NCBI GenBank assembly: GCA_037146835.1
Contig: JBAWWI010000025.1
Coordinates: 1-24,312, forward strand
Direction of reading: 5' to 3'
DNA length: 24,312 nt
DNA from: IMCC26256 sp037146835
GTDB taxonomy: Bacteria > Actinomycetota > Acidimicrobiia > IMCC26256
Shown here: positions 6,334 to 14,166 of the stretch, piece by piece
How positions within the stretch are numbered: position 1 is the stretch's first letter
Layout: every line of letters begins with the position of its first letter
Position numbers and translations under genes: made by a program
The notes under the pieces: generated by a model
The model's database searches: none
The model's input: only the letters and a program-made list of their open reading frames with translations
Told to the model about the DNA's origin: nothing

Positions 6334-7074
6334 GTGACCACCGTTACGAAAACATCAGCAGCTCGTGCTGTCGCCGCCTCCAAAATTTACGGATCAGGCG
6401 ACGCAGAGGTTCGTGCACTTGATTCAATCAATGTTGAGTTTGCAGCCGGCATGTTCACTGCGATTATGGGCCCATCTGGCTCAGGTAAATCAACGCTCCT
6501 GCACGTGCTCGCTGGTCTTGACACGGTGACAAGTGGAGAGGTCTTCATCGGAGACATCGAGTTGAGCACGCTGAAAGACAAGGACCTCACTCTTGTTCGC
6601 CGTGATCGCCTTGGATTTGTATTTCAATCTTTCAACCTCATCCCCACCCTCAATGCCCTCGAGAATATGACGCTCCCGCTATCTCTCGGTGGTCGTAAAG
6701 CCGATGCTGCTTGGCAGGACGAGGTTGTGAAGGCAGTTGGGCTTGGAGACCGCCTCGGCCATCGCCCGAATGAATTATCTGGCGGACAGCAGCAGCGTGT
6801 TGCGGTAGCGCGAGCGTTGCTCTCGAAGCCCGAGATTGTTTTTGCTGATGAGCCAACTGGAAACCTCGACTCGCGAAGTTCTAGCGAGGTGCTCTCGTTC
6901 ATGCGCGCCGCGGTAGATAACTTCGGCCAAACGATTGTGATGGTGACCCACGATGCAGGGGCTGCTGCGTATGCAGATCGCGTGGTATTTCTTGCTGACG
7001 GGAGTATCGAGGCAGAGTTGATGAATCCAACTGCCACGACTGTCCTTGACCGCATGAAGCAACTCGGAGGCTGA
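6334..7074 (+). CDS. ABC transporter ATP-binding protein, MacB/LolD type
   Basis: Nucleotide-binding subunit that powers the adjacent FtsX-type permease. All ABC motifs are present in order: Walker A GPSGSGKST (about residues 46-54), Q-loop FQSFNLIPTL, signature LSGGQQQRVAVARAL, Walker B IVFADEPTGNLD, and the switch His in VTHD. The TAIMGPSGSGKST and ADEPTGNLDSRSS wording is typical of the MacB/LolD/FtsE branch, which works with four-segment FtsX-fold permeases rather than classical importers. At 246 aa it is the usual size for a stand-alone ATPase. GTG 6334 has AGGAG at proper spacing. The permease starts six bases after the stop, so the two genes are translated together. Substrate unknown: in actinobacteria such pairs often export lipids or peptides, or act mechanically on the envelope. 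Confidence 0.93.
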   Translation: MTTVTKTSAARAVAASKIYGSGDAEVRALDSINVEFAAGMFTAIMGPSGSGKSTLLHVLAGLDTVTSGEVFIGDIELSTLKDKDLTLVRRDRLGFVFQSFNLIPTLNALENMTLPLSLGGRKADAAWQDEVVKAVGLGDRLGHRPNELSGGQQQRVAVARALLSKPEIVFADEPTGNLDSRSSSEVLSFMRAAVDNFGQTIVMVTHDAGAAAYADRVVFLADGSIEAELMNPTATTVLDRMKQLGG

Positions 7075-7080
7075 CCAAAA

Positions 7081-9636
7081 GTGTGGAGAGTCACGCTAAA
7101 GGGTCTACTCGGCCACAAATTGAGATTCATGCTCACTGGGCTAGCGGTACTGCTCGGTGTTGCGTTTATGGCAGGGACACTTGTCCTCACTGACACGATC
7201 CAGGTCATCTTCGACGATCTTGTCGCCTCTGTTAATGACGGTACCGATGCATTCGTGCGCTCGAATGAGGTAGTCGACAGCGCATTCGGCAAGGAGCGCA
7301 ACCGCGTAAGTGCGGAGTTGCTTCCTCAGGTGAGAGCTGTGCAGGGGGTTGCCCAAGCAGAGGGCGACCTGCAGTTCTATGCACAGGTTGTTGACGCGAA
7401 GGGTGACGCGATCGGCAACCCAGGTCGCGGTGCGCCAAGTTTTGGATTCATCTGGAACCCGGGCCGTCTCAATGCGTACCGACTCGTCGCGGGAAACTCG
7501 CCGAGTAGCGCGGGGGAGGTTGTGATCGACAGGGGCACGGCGAAGAAAGGCAAGCTCCACGTTGGATCGAGAGTCAAAGTACTTTCGCAGAGCGCTCCTG
7601 AGGATTTCAAAGTTGCTGGAATTGTTACCTTCGGCGAGGCCGACTCCCCTGCAGGTGCAAGCGTTTCTCTATTTACCTCTGAAGAGGCGCAGCGCTTAAG
7701 CGGAGCAGTAGGGCAGTACGACGGGATCTCTGTCTCAGCAGTGGACGGAGTATCCGAAGAGGAGATGGTGCGCCGCATTGATAGCGCTCTCTCTGACCCC
7801 AAAGTTGAGGTGATTACTGGTGCCGCCCTCACCAAAGAGAATCAGGACGAGTTCACTCAGCAGCTCTCCTTCTTCAGTACTGCGCTACTTGCTTTCGCAC
7901 TGATATCTCTCTTCGTTGGTTCGTTCATCATCTTCAATACCTTCTCGATCATCGTTGCGCAGCGAACTCGAGAGATCGGATTGATGCGCGCGATCGGCGC
8001 ATCGCGTAGCCAGATCGTTAAGTCTGTAATTGCAGAGGCAGCATTGGTCGGAATACTCGCATCCGCTGTTGGGCTGGGTATAGGGATTCTGCTTGCCGCT
8101 GGCCTCAAGGCGTTGTTGGCTGGTCTGGGAATTGATATCCCTGCTGGAGCCACGCAAGTGCTTCCCCGAACAATCATTGTTTGCTTAGGCGTTGGAACCT
8201 TCGTAACCATCGCGGCATCCGTTCTGCCATCTCGCAAGGCATCGCGCGTATCTCCGATGCAAGCACTGCGCAGCACAGGTTCAGACCCGATGAAGCAACT
8301 TGGGCGACGATCAACAATCGGTGTGGTCATCACCGCTGCGGGGGTCGGGTCGCTTCTCTATGGTCTATTCGGCAATGTCAACAATCCGACGCTCTTCGTT
8401 GGTATTGGGGCTTTGGTCGTATTTCTCGGTGTAGCTGCTTTAGGCCCGGTGATTGCTCGCCCCGTGAGTCGCTTGCTTGCTTCTCCTCTCCCCAAACTCA
8501 AGGGAATGGTCGGCGTACTCGCACGCGAGAATGCAGTACGCAATCCAAGGCGAACTGCGTCTACCGCAGCTGCATTGATGATTGGTGTATCACTCGTTGG
8601 GTTCATAACAATCTTCGCAGCCTCTATCAAGAACTCAATTGCTACTGCGGTTGACTCTGCGTTTACAGCAGACTTTGTTATAGCCGCAAAAGGGGGAGGC
8701 CCACCGAGCCTCTCCGGGTTTAGCCCCGACCTCGCTAAAAAGATCAAAGATGTCCCGGGAGTAGGTGCATCAAGTGGGCTCAGGTTTGCTGGAGCAGAAC
8801 TCCAGGGTAAAGGCGTATTCGTTATTGCATCTGACCCTGAAACAAGCACGCAACTCTTCGATGTGAACCCTAAGAGTGGCGACTTCAAACAACTCGGAAT
8901 CAACGACATCGCAGTCTCTTCAGATCGAATGAAGAAAGAAGGATGGGTACTCGGTCAGAGGATTTCAGCAAAATTTCCAAAGGGAGCATCTACTCTAAAG
9001 ATCACCGCGGTGTTTGGTATGGGGCAGCAAGCTGGTCTCTCTGACTACTTCATCTCGCTTGACGGCTATGACGCTCATTACACGCAGCAACTCGATAGTC
9101 AGGTATACGCCAAGGTTGCTGACGGTGCGAACCCCCGAGTCGTAGCGCGAGACATTAAGAAGATACTGAAGGAGTACCCAACCGCAGAGCTGCTTGATCA
9201 GGAGCAGTTCAAGGCGACCAGATCCGGCCAGGTTGACCAAATTCTCAATCTCATCTATGCGTTACTCGCACTTGCTGTTGTAATTGCCCTCATCGGTATA
9301 GCGAACACGCTTGGACTCTCAATTGTTGAGCGCACAAATGAACTAGGGCTTCTTAGAGCAGTTGGGATGACTAGACGGCAACTTCGTTCAGCGATTCGCT
9401 GGGAGTCAGTGATTATCGCATTGCTCGGGACCGCTCTCGGCCTAGTGATCGCAGTGTTCTTTGGCTGGGCACTTGTGACTGCACTTAAAGATCAAGGGCT
9501 CGCGGGTTTTGTTGCGCCAGTAAATCGATTAGCAGTGATTGTCCTTCTCGCAGGCTTTGCTGGAGTAGTTGCAGCGATTCTTCCCGCACGACGCGCAGCA
9601 CGGCTCAATGTTCTCGACGCTATTTCACAGGAATAA
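7081..9636 (+). CDS. ABC transporter permease with two FtsX domains (MacB type)
   Basis: Membrane partner of the preceding ATPase. Residues about 15-37 are a first transmembrane helix, followed by a large MacB-type extracytoplasmic domain (about 40-255). The first FtsX core lies at about 260-390, with the cytoplasmic coupling motif TREIGLMRAIGASRSQI at 296-312. Further membrane segments follow at about 412-460 and 495-515, then a second extracytoplasmic domain (about 520-715), and a second FtsX core near the C-terminus with TNELGLLRAVGMTRRQL. The protein is thus an internal duplication, so one 851-aa chain can supply both halves of the transporter. GTG 7081 is preceded by GGAGG, which overlaps the end of the ATPase gene. 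The FtsX fold of the MacB family uses mechanotransmission rather than a classical transport channel. Substrate unknown; lgt directly upstream makes a lipoprotein-related role thinkable but unproven. Confidence 0.92.
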   Translation: MWRVTLKGLLGHKLRFMLTGLAVLLGVAFMAGTLVLTDTIQVIFDDLVASVNDGTDAFVRSNEVVDSAFGKERNRVSAELLPQVRAVQGVAQAEGDLQFYAQVVDAKGDAIGNPGRGAPSFGFIWNPGRLNAYRLVAGNSPSSAGEVVIDRGTAKKGKLHVGSRVKVLSQSAPEDFKVAGIVTFGEADSPAGASVSLFTSEEAQRLSGAVGQYDGISVSAVDGVSEEEMVRRIDSALSDPKVEVITGAALTKENQDEFTQQLSFFSTALLAFALISLFVGSFIIFNTFSIIVAQRTREIGLMRAIGASRSQIVKSVIAEAALVGILASAVGLGIGILLAAGLKALLAGLGIDIPAGATQVLPRTIIVCLGVGTFVTIAASVLPSRKASRVSPMQALRSTGSDPMKQLGRRSTIGVVITAAGVGSLLYGLFGNVNNPTLFVGIGALVVFLGVAALGPVIARPVSRLLASPLPKLKGMVGVLARENAVRNPRRTASTAAALMIGVSLVGFITIFAASIKNSIATAVDSAFTADFVIAAKGGGPPSLSGFSPDLAKKIKDVPGVGASSGLRFAGAELQGKGVFVIASDPETSTQLFDVNPKSGDFKQLGINDIAVSSDRMKKEGWVLGQRISAKFPKGASTLKITAVFGMGQQAGLSDYFISLDGYDAHYTQQLDSQVYAKVADGANPRVVARDIKKILKEYPTAELLDQEQFKATRSGQVDQILNLIYALLALAVVIALIGIANTLGLSIVERTNELGLLRAVGMTRRQLRSAIRWESVIIALLGTALGLVIAVFFGWALVTALKDQGLAGFVAPVNRLAVIVLLAGFAGVVAAILPARRAARLNVLDAISQE

Positions 9637-9664
9637 CTAAACGCTTTTACGTCGGCTATTAGAA

Positions 9665-9693
9665 GAAGCCTTTAACGAGTGCCCTTAGGCTTC
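9665..9693. terminator. Inverted repeat between convergent permease and purE genes
   Basis: GAAGCCT (9665-9671) pairs with AGGCTTC (9687-9693) across a 15-base loop, and the right arm overlaps the last codons of purE. No T-run follows on either strand, so at best this is a weak bidirectional terminator. Confidence 0.25.
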
Positions 9694-10191
9694 GTGGGCC
9701 GCGCGCAGTTTTGCGTCTTTCTCCTTGACCATCTCAGAGAGGCCCGCCTGGTAGCTCTCCATCCGTCGTTGGAGGTCGAGATCCGAGGACGCAAGAATTC
9801 TGATTGCAAGCAGACCAGCGTTTCGCGAGTTTCCAACCGCTACAGCTGCGACAGGCACGCCTGATGGCATCTGCACAATTGAGAGAAGCGAGTCGAGTCC
9901 ATCGAAATTGGCTAGAGGCACGGGCACCCCGATTACTGGGAGTGGAGTCATGGATGCCGTCATCCCAGGGAGGTGAGCGGCGCCGCCAGCACCAGCGATG
10001 ATGACTCGGAGGCCACGCTCGGCTGCATGTTTTGCGTAGTCCCACATGACATCTGGGGTGCGGTGGGCCGAGACAATCCGCACTTCATGAGCGATATCGA
10101 ACTCATTGAGCGCCTCAATCGCCCCCTGCATAACAGGGAGGTCTGAGTCGCTCCCCATGATTACTCCGACTACAGGCAGGCTTGTGGTCAC
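9685..10191 (-). CDS. purE: N5-carboxyaminoimidazole ribonucleotide mutase
   Basis: Class I PurE converts N5-CAIR to CAIR in de novo purine synthesis, in the cytoplasm, as an octamer. Motifs: GSDSD (residues 13-17, phosphate binding), SAHRTP (41-46, with the proton-shuttling His43), GAGGAAHLPGM (67-77), and MPSGVPVAAVAVG (108-120). At 168 aa it is the typical class I length. Class I PurE normally works with PurK, which makes N5-CAIR; purK often sits beside purE but is not in this window, because the neighbour on the other side is an unrelated divergent flavoenzyme gene. The GTG start at 10191 has TAACGT six bases upstream, fitting a leaderless transcript. The C-terminal tail is Lys/Glu-rich. 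Confidence 0.96.
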   Translation of the reverse strand: MTTSLPVVGVIMGSDSDLPVMQGAIEALNEFDIAHEVRIVSAHRTPDVMWDYAKHAAERGLRVIIAGAGGAAHLPGMTASMTPLPVIGVPVPLANFDGLDSLLSIVQMPSGVPVAAVAVGNSRNAGLLAIRILASSDLDLQRRMESYQAGLSEMVKEKDAKLRAAHEA

Positions 10192-10197
10192 CCCTTG

Positions 10198-10203
10198 ACG
10201 TTA
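10198..10203 (-). promoter_or_regulatory. -10 hexamer TAACGT of purE
   Basis: Read on the minus strand, TAACGT ends six bases before the purE GTG. It lies in the 58-base divergent gap shared with the flavoenzyme gene at 10250. No clear purine operator is seen. Confidence 0.4.
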
Positions 10204-10249
10204 GCGTCTATGCAGGGCTCAGTGGCGAGCCGGACAACAGGAGTAGCTA

Positions 10250-11221
10250 ATGCTTAAGACCAGACTTACTGACATCCTCGGAGTTGAGCACCCAGTAATG
10301 CTCGCTGGAATGGGTGGGGTCTCGTACCACCGTCTTGTGGCGGCTGTATCTGAGGCTGGGGGCTATGGCACTTTCGGAGCCTCCACTATGAGCGGCGAGG
10401 ACATGGTCACCGAGATGCGCGCGGCTCGCGCTCTCACCGATAAGCCATTTGGTGTTGACCTGCTTACTGCAATGCCAGACCGCCTCCTCTCGGATGTCGA
10501 GACTCTGATCCGCGAAGGCGCAACTGTTTTTGCTGCAGGCCTCGGGGTGCCGCGCGATGTAATTGAGCTCTGCCATGAGAAGAATGTTCTGGTGCTCTCA
10601 ATGTGCGGCAAGGTTCGCCATGCGATTGCTGCTGTCGAGGCCGGCTGCGACATTGTCGTTGCACAGGGAACCGAGGCAGGTGGGCATACTGGTCAGGTCG
10701 CAACCTTCCCATTGATACCCCAGATTGTTGATGCTGTTGACGGACGAGTCCCCGTCGTAGCTGCAGGAGGAATCTTTGATGGTCGTGGGCTTGCTGCTGC
10801 GCTTGCACTCGGCGCAGACGGTGTATGGATTGGAACACGATTCATCGCTACGCCCGAGGCTCGAAGCGCTCCTGGTTACAAAGAAGCACTGCTGCGCACG
10901 GCGGAGGACGACACAGTAATTAGCAAAGCTTTTACTGGAAAGACACTGCGCGCTGTTCGCAACTCGATGACAACTCACTTCGAGAAGCACCCTGAGGAGC
11001 TCTCGCCTTTCCCAACGCAGTTGATTAAGGCAATGGAGGGCGGATGGATGCACCTCGGGGCCGAGGAGTCAACACCAGGTGTAGACCCAGATCGCGAGTG
11101 CTACCCAGCTGGGCAGGGAGTCGGCGCCATAAATTCGATCGAGCCAGCAGCAGATATTCTCCACCGCATGGTCGAGGACGCAGAGGCAGTGCTGCGCGGT
11201 GTGCCTAGATATTTAGTCTAA
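10250..11221 (+). CDS. Nitronate monooxygenase / 2-nitropropane dioxygenase-like FMN enzyme
   Basis: TIM-barrel flavoprotein of the NMO/FabK superfamily. The N-terminal LTDILGVEHPVMLAGMGGVS matches the family's substrate/FMN loop. GTEAGGHTG (residues 140-148) carries the conserved His146, and AAGGIFDGRG with LGADGVWIGTRF (about 171-198) is the FMN phosphate site. The family oxidises alkyl nitronates or propionate 3-nitronate, or in the FabK branch reduces enoyl-ACP; sequence alone does not separate these. The length of 323 aa is typical. The ATG at 10250 has AGGAG six bases upstream, so the start is firm. Transcribed divergently from purE and convergently with gmd. The C-terminal part (HFEKHPEELSPFP, GQGVGAI, ADILHRMVEDAEAVL) is the common NMO tail. 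Confidence 0.85.
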   Translation: MLKTRLTDILGVEHPVMLAGMGGVSYHRLVAAVSEAGGYGTFGASTMSGEDMVTEMRAARALTDKPFGVDLLTAMPDRLLSDVETLIREGATVFAAGLGVPRDVIELCHEKNVLVLSMCGKVRHAIAAVEAGCDIVVAQGTEAGGHTGQVATFPLIPQIVDAVDGRVPVVAAGGIFDGRGLAAALALGADGVWIGTRFIATPEARSAPGYKEALLRTAEDDTVISKAFTGKTLRAVRNSMTTHFEKHPEELSPFPTQLIKAMEGGWMHLGAEESTPGVDPDRECYPAGQGVGAINSIEPAADILHRMVEDAEAVLRGVPRYLV

Positions 11222-11261
11222 GTATCTAAGGGAAGTATTTAGCCTAGAAATTTAGCGGTTT
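11210..11261. repeat. Degenerate 13-base tandem repeat at a convergent gene junction
   Basis: Four units in a 13-base register: TATTTAGTCTAAG (11210), TATCTAAGGGAAG (11223), TATTTAGCCTAGA (11236) and AATTTAGCGGTTT (11249). Units 1 and 3 are closest. The array contains the TAA stop of the flavoenzyme gene and, on the other strand, the TAA stop of gmd. Confidence 0.65.
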
Positions 11262-12244
11262 CGACGCATTTTCTCTGTCTCGCTAGCGAGGTCAGACTCA
11301 TACATCATCTCGACGAGTTCGCGAAAACCGACCTTGGGGGTCCAGCCAAGTACTTCTTTGGCTTTGGTTGCGTCACCCATCAAGAGATCGACCTCAGCAG
11401 GGCGATCAAAGCGATTGTCGTGGCGCACGTATGGCTCCCACGAGTCGTAACCAGCAATCTCGAAAGCAAGGTCAAGGAACTCACGAATCGTGTGGATCTC
11501 TCCGGTCGAGATCACATAATCGTCTGGGACTTCTTGCTGGAGCATTAACCACATTGCCTCTACGTAGTCTCCGGCAAATCCCCAGTCACGCGCTGCCTCG
11601 AGGTTCCCAAGGCTGATCTCGTTCTGGAGTCCTAACTTGATTCGCGCAAGAGAGTTGGTGATCTTTCGTGTTACAAACTCAAGACCGCGAAGCGGGCCTT
11701 CGTGGTTGAAGAGAATGCCACTGCTCGCATGCATTCCGTAAGCCTCGCGGTAGTTCATGGTTGTGTAGTGCCCAAATACTTTGGCAACTCCATATGGTGA
11801 GCGCGGGTGGAAGGGGGTGCGCTCAGTCTGAGGGGTTTCACGAACCTTTCCAAACATCTCAGATGAAGACGCTTGGTAGAAACGAATTGGGTTGTTATCT
11901 GTGCCGCCAACGATGCGCACTGCCTCGATCATTCGAAGCACACCTAGGCCTGTGATCTCGGCTGTGAGTTCAGCCTGCTTGAAGGAGAGCTGCACAAATG
12001 AAATAGCACCGAGGTTGTAGACCTCATCGGGCTGAACCTGTTCAACGGCGGCGATGAGTGAGGAGAGGTCACGCAGGTCGCCATCAATCATCTCGATTGC
12101 TGGGTTCTCCTCTAGGACCATCTCGGCCTTCGGGTTGGCCTGGCCGCGAATTAGGCCGAATACTTGGTATCCATTCTCCACTAGGAGTTTGGATAGGTGA
12201 CGACCGTCCTGGCCAGTGATTCCGGTTACCAGTGCGCGTTTCAT
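11252..12244 (-). CDS. gmd: GDP-mannose 4,6-dehydratase
   Basis: Extended short-chain dehydrogenase/reductase that turns GDP-mannose into GDP-4-keto-6-deoxymannose, the precursor of GDP-fucose, GDP-rhamnose and related envelope sugars. The NADP-binding GITGQDGRHL is at residues 8-17, DGDLRD at 54-59, and catalytic SSSEMFGK at 126-133 with Glu129; Tyr151 and Lys155 are in YGVAK. Next come FNHEGPLRGLEFVTRKIT (about 180-197) and EAARDWGFAGDYVEAMWLML, which distinguish GMD from RmlB and other dehydratases. The family usually has HESP or HEGP at 181-184; HEGP is seen here. At 330 aa it is normal. ATG 12244 has AGGAG four bases upstream on the minus strand. No fucose synthetase or glycosyltransferase lies nearby, so the final sugar is unknown. 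DUF3151 lies 60 bases upstream on the same strand. Confidence 0.94.
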   Translation of the reverse strand: MKRALVTGITGQDGRHLSKLLVENGYQVFGLIRGQANPKAEMVLEENPAIEMIDGDLRDLSSLIAAVEQVQPDEVYNLGAISFVQLSFKQAELTAEITGLGVLRMIEAVRIVGGTDNNPIRFYQASSSEMFGKVRETPQTERTPFHPRSPYGVAKVFGHYTTMNYREAYGMHASSGILFNHEGPLRGLEFVTRKITNSLARIKLGLQNEISLGNLEAARDWGFAGDYVEAMWLMLQQEVPDDYVISTGEIHTIREFLDLAFEIAGYDSWEPYVRHDNRFDRPAEVDLLMGDATKAKEVLGWTPKVGFRELVEMMYESDLASETEKMRRNR

Positions 12245-12304
12245 CTAACTCCTAGTTGCATGTCGGAATTGCCGTTTTGGCGTCCCGAACGATACACCGC
12301 ATTT

Positions 12305-12745
12305 CTAGGTGGTTCGGCGAGTCCACTCAGGGTCTAATTGCATCAGGAACTCAGCACACCGTTGCTCTTCATCGGCCTCGCCAATGGCTCCAGCGCTGCG
12401 GCGCAGCCCGTCTACAGCACGGAGAAATCCACGGTTTGTCGGCTCGCTCCAGCGAACCCAGCCAGAACCTCGCCACCCCGATTGACGGAGGCGGTCGAGC
12501 CCCCGGTGGTACCCAACTCTGTAGCAGGCGTATGCCTCAACGTCGTCACGGGCTAGATCGCCGAGTGTTGCCCAAGCCTCAAGGTTGCGTGGCCACTGCG
12601 CCACGACATCTGAGACGAGGTCACGACGAGATGCTGGCGGCGCAGCGAGTGCGTTAGAGAGGGCGCTTGAGGCTTCGAGCTCCTCAGGGGCTAGACGGGT
12701 TTCAGGGGGGCCATTTGGATTAAGGCTGATTGGTTGATCGGTCAT
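12305..12745 (-). CDS. DUF3151 family protein, actinobacterial, function unknown
   Basis: Small soluble protein of 146 aa recognisable as DUF3151, an actinobacterial family without known function. The diagnostic stretch runs from NLEAWATLGDLA through VEAYACYRVGYHRGLDRLR, GWRGSGWVRWSE, TNRGFLRAVDGLRR and IGEADEEQRCAEFLMQLDP. It is probably all-helical; no membrane segment or catalytic motif is evident. The start is placed at ATG 12745, because TAACGT lies seven bases upstream. A longer frame starting at 12784 would add 13 unconserved residues. It is divergent from the phosphatase/DUF3090/kinase trio and upstream of gmd on the same strand. Confidence 0.85.
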   Translation of the reverse strand: MTDQPISLNPNGPPETRLAPEELEASSALSNALAAPPASRRDLVSDVVAQWPRNLEAWATLGDLARDDVEAYACYRVGYHRGLDRLRQSGWRGSGWVRWSEPTNRGFLRAVDGLRRSAGAIGEADEEQRCAEFLMQLDPEWTRRTT

Positions 12746-12752
12746 ATGACAC

Positions 12753-12758
12753 ACGTTA
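12753..12758 (-). promoter_or_regulatory. -10 hexamer TAACGT of the DUF3151 gene
   Basis: Minus-strand TAACGT ends seven bases before ATG 12745. The same hexamer at near-identical spacing precedes purE. It supports the shorter protein start. Confidence 0.45.
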
Positions 12759-12859
12759 CGCACATATCTCGCCGCATTCCTCATACAACACGGCTTTTGA
12801 TGATTGGAGCCTGAAAGATCCAGAGCGGGCGAGCATGTGGTTTAGTCATGCTCGACCGG

Positions 12860-12865
12860 TACGAT
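12860..12865 (+). promoter_or_regulatory. -10 hexamer TACGAT of the phosphatase trio
   Basis: TACGAT ends six bases before GTG 12872, the same hexamer and spacing as before lgt. If used, transcription starts at GTG 12872 and the upstream ATG 12848 lies outside the message. Confidence 0.5.
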
Positions 12866-12871
12866 TACACG

Positions 12872-13645
12872 GTGAGCAGATCTGAAGTGAGCAAGAGCGA
12901 AGTCTTAGAGGACTCAAGCACTGAGACCTCTCGTGCGACTGATACCTCTGAGACCGTCGAAGCGGATAAGGCGGATAAGAGTTCCGAGAAGACCGCGCAC
13001 TCAACCCCAACGACGCGCCTAGTGCTCGTTCGACATGCGGTTACTCCCCAGACTGGTCCGCTCCTCTCAGGGCGCAAGCCCGGCATTGATCTATCTGAAG
13101 AAGGGCGTGCTCAGGCGAAGGCTGTAGGTCTGCGCCTTGCGCCTCCAGTAAAGATTGATCGAATATTTGCGAGCCCGATCGAGCGCACTCAGCAGACTGC
13201 CCAAGCAATTGCAGAGCACCACGGCCTCGAGGTAGTGACCCTTGATGGTGTAATCGAGGCTGATTACGGCGACTGGACCGGCGGCGCTATTGCAGAGCTA
13301 GCGCGTACAGATCTATGGAGAGTTGTGCAGACTGCGCCATCGCGTGCTCGCTTCCCAAATGGTGAGGGCATAGCGGAGATGCAGGCTCGAATGGTGGCCG
13401 CTCTTGATGAAGTAATTGCAAACCACGCTGGCGAGAACATTCTCGTGGTATCGCATGCAGACCCGATTAAGTCGGCGATTGCGCATTACACCGGAATACA
13501 CCTCGACCTTTTCCAGCGAGTAGTCGTCTCGCCCGCATCTGTAACTGTCTTCGAGTTTGGTGGATTTGGCGGATCTCTTGTGAAACTCAACGAGACCGGG
13601 AGCCTCTCCGAGCTCGTTTCTAAACCTAAGGGCGAAGACTCATGA
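12872..13645 (+). CDS. Histidine phosphatase superfamily protein, MSMEG_4193-like
   Basis: Phosphoglycerate-mutase-like (branch 1 histidine phosphatase) protein. Counted from GTG 12872, the catalytic motif LVLVRHAVTPQT holds Arg54 and His55; the family mostly has RHG, here RHA. Arg105 in SPIERTQQTA, Glu129 or Asp131 in IEADYGDW, and His195 in VVSHAD complete the phosphate pocket, so activity is expected. About 48 N-terminal residues are Ser/Thr/Glu/Asp/Lys-rich low-complexity sequence, probably disordered. GTG 12872 is preferred over ATG 12848 because of the TACGAT box. The ATGA overlap with DUF3090 marks translational coupling. This is the first gene of a trio known in many actinobacteria but not characterised. 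Substrate unknown; annotation as phosphoglycerate mutase would be overreach. Confidence 0.85.
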   Translation: MSRSEVSKSEVLEDSSTETSRATDTSETVEADKADKSSEKTAHSTPTTRLVLVRHAVTPQTGPLLSGRKPGIDLSEEGRAQAKAVGLRLAPPVKIDRIFASPIERTQQTAQAIAEHHGLEVVTLDGVIEADYGDWTGGAIAELARTDLWRVVQTAPSRARFPNGEGIAEMQARMVAALDEVIANHAGENILVVSHADPIKSAIAHYTGIHLDLFQRVVVSPASVTVFEFGGFGGSLVKLNETGSLSELVSKPKGEDS

Positions 13646-14166
13646 GCGACGACAAGACAATTGAGTTTGAGGAGACGGAGTCGCTTGCTGCGGGTGCGAT
13701 TGGGCGACCGGGGGAGAGGGTCTTCTACGTGCAGGCCGAGCAGCGCGGAATGAAGATAACAATCTTGGTAGAGAAACAGCAGGTGGCAATGCTTGCTGCC
13801 GAGTCAGGTGCATTTCTAGATCGTCTTGAGAATGAATTCCCAGAGGGTGGCAGTAGCGCTGCTTGGCCGCTTCCGCGCTCAATAGTTGAAGAACCTGCAG
13901 TTCCACTATTTAGGGCTCGCACAATTGGGATCGGCTATGAACCTGATCGCCAACGAGTATTGATCGAGTTGCAGGAGAATTTCCCTGATGAAGATTCCGA
14001 GCTAGAGGAGCCCGAGGGCTTTATCGTGCGTATTTATGCAACCAGAGCGCAGGTGCGCGCTATGTCTGTATTCGGTGCTGCAGCGGTTGGCCAAGGGCGA
14101 CCCCCATGCCCGCTCTGCACCTTCCCAATGGATCTCGACAGTCATATCTGCCCACGTTGGAACTGA
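13642..14166 (+). CDS. DUF3090 family protein, actinobacterial trio member
   Basis: A 174-aa protein of the DUF3090 family, middle member of the actinobacterial trio; function unknown. Recognisable parts are RVFYVQAEQRGMKITILVEKQQV (about residues 26-48), LFRARTIGIGYEPDRQRVLIELQE (about 89-112), and a C-terminal RPPCPLCTFPMDLDSHICPRWN. The cysteines and histidine Cys156, Cys159, His168 and Cys170 form a zinc-ribbon-like cluster (CxxC-x8-HxC), suggesting one bound metal. The acidic loop around 116-125 (DEDSELEEPE) is variable in such proteins. ATG 13642 overlaps the phosphatase stop (ATGA), and the kinase-like gene begins within this gene's 3' end, so all three are made from one message and probably in fixed ratio. 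Confidence 0.88.
   Translation: MSDDKTIEFEETESLAAGAIGRPGERVFYVQAEQRGMKITILVEKQQVAMLAAESGAFLDRLENEFPEGGSSAAWPLPRSIVEEPAVPLFRARTIGIGYEPDRQRVLIELQENFPDEDSELEEPEGFIVRIYATRAQVRAMSVFGAAAVGQGRPPCPLCTFPMDLDSHICPRWN

Noticed and set aside
6624..7301. Long minus-strand open frame (225 codons) over the ABC transporter genes
   Set aside because: Lies antisense to an ATPase and permease with complete motifs; its Ser/Arg/Thr-rich translation has no family features.
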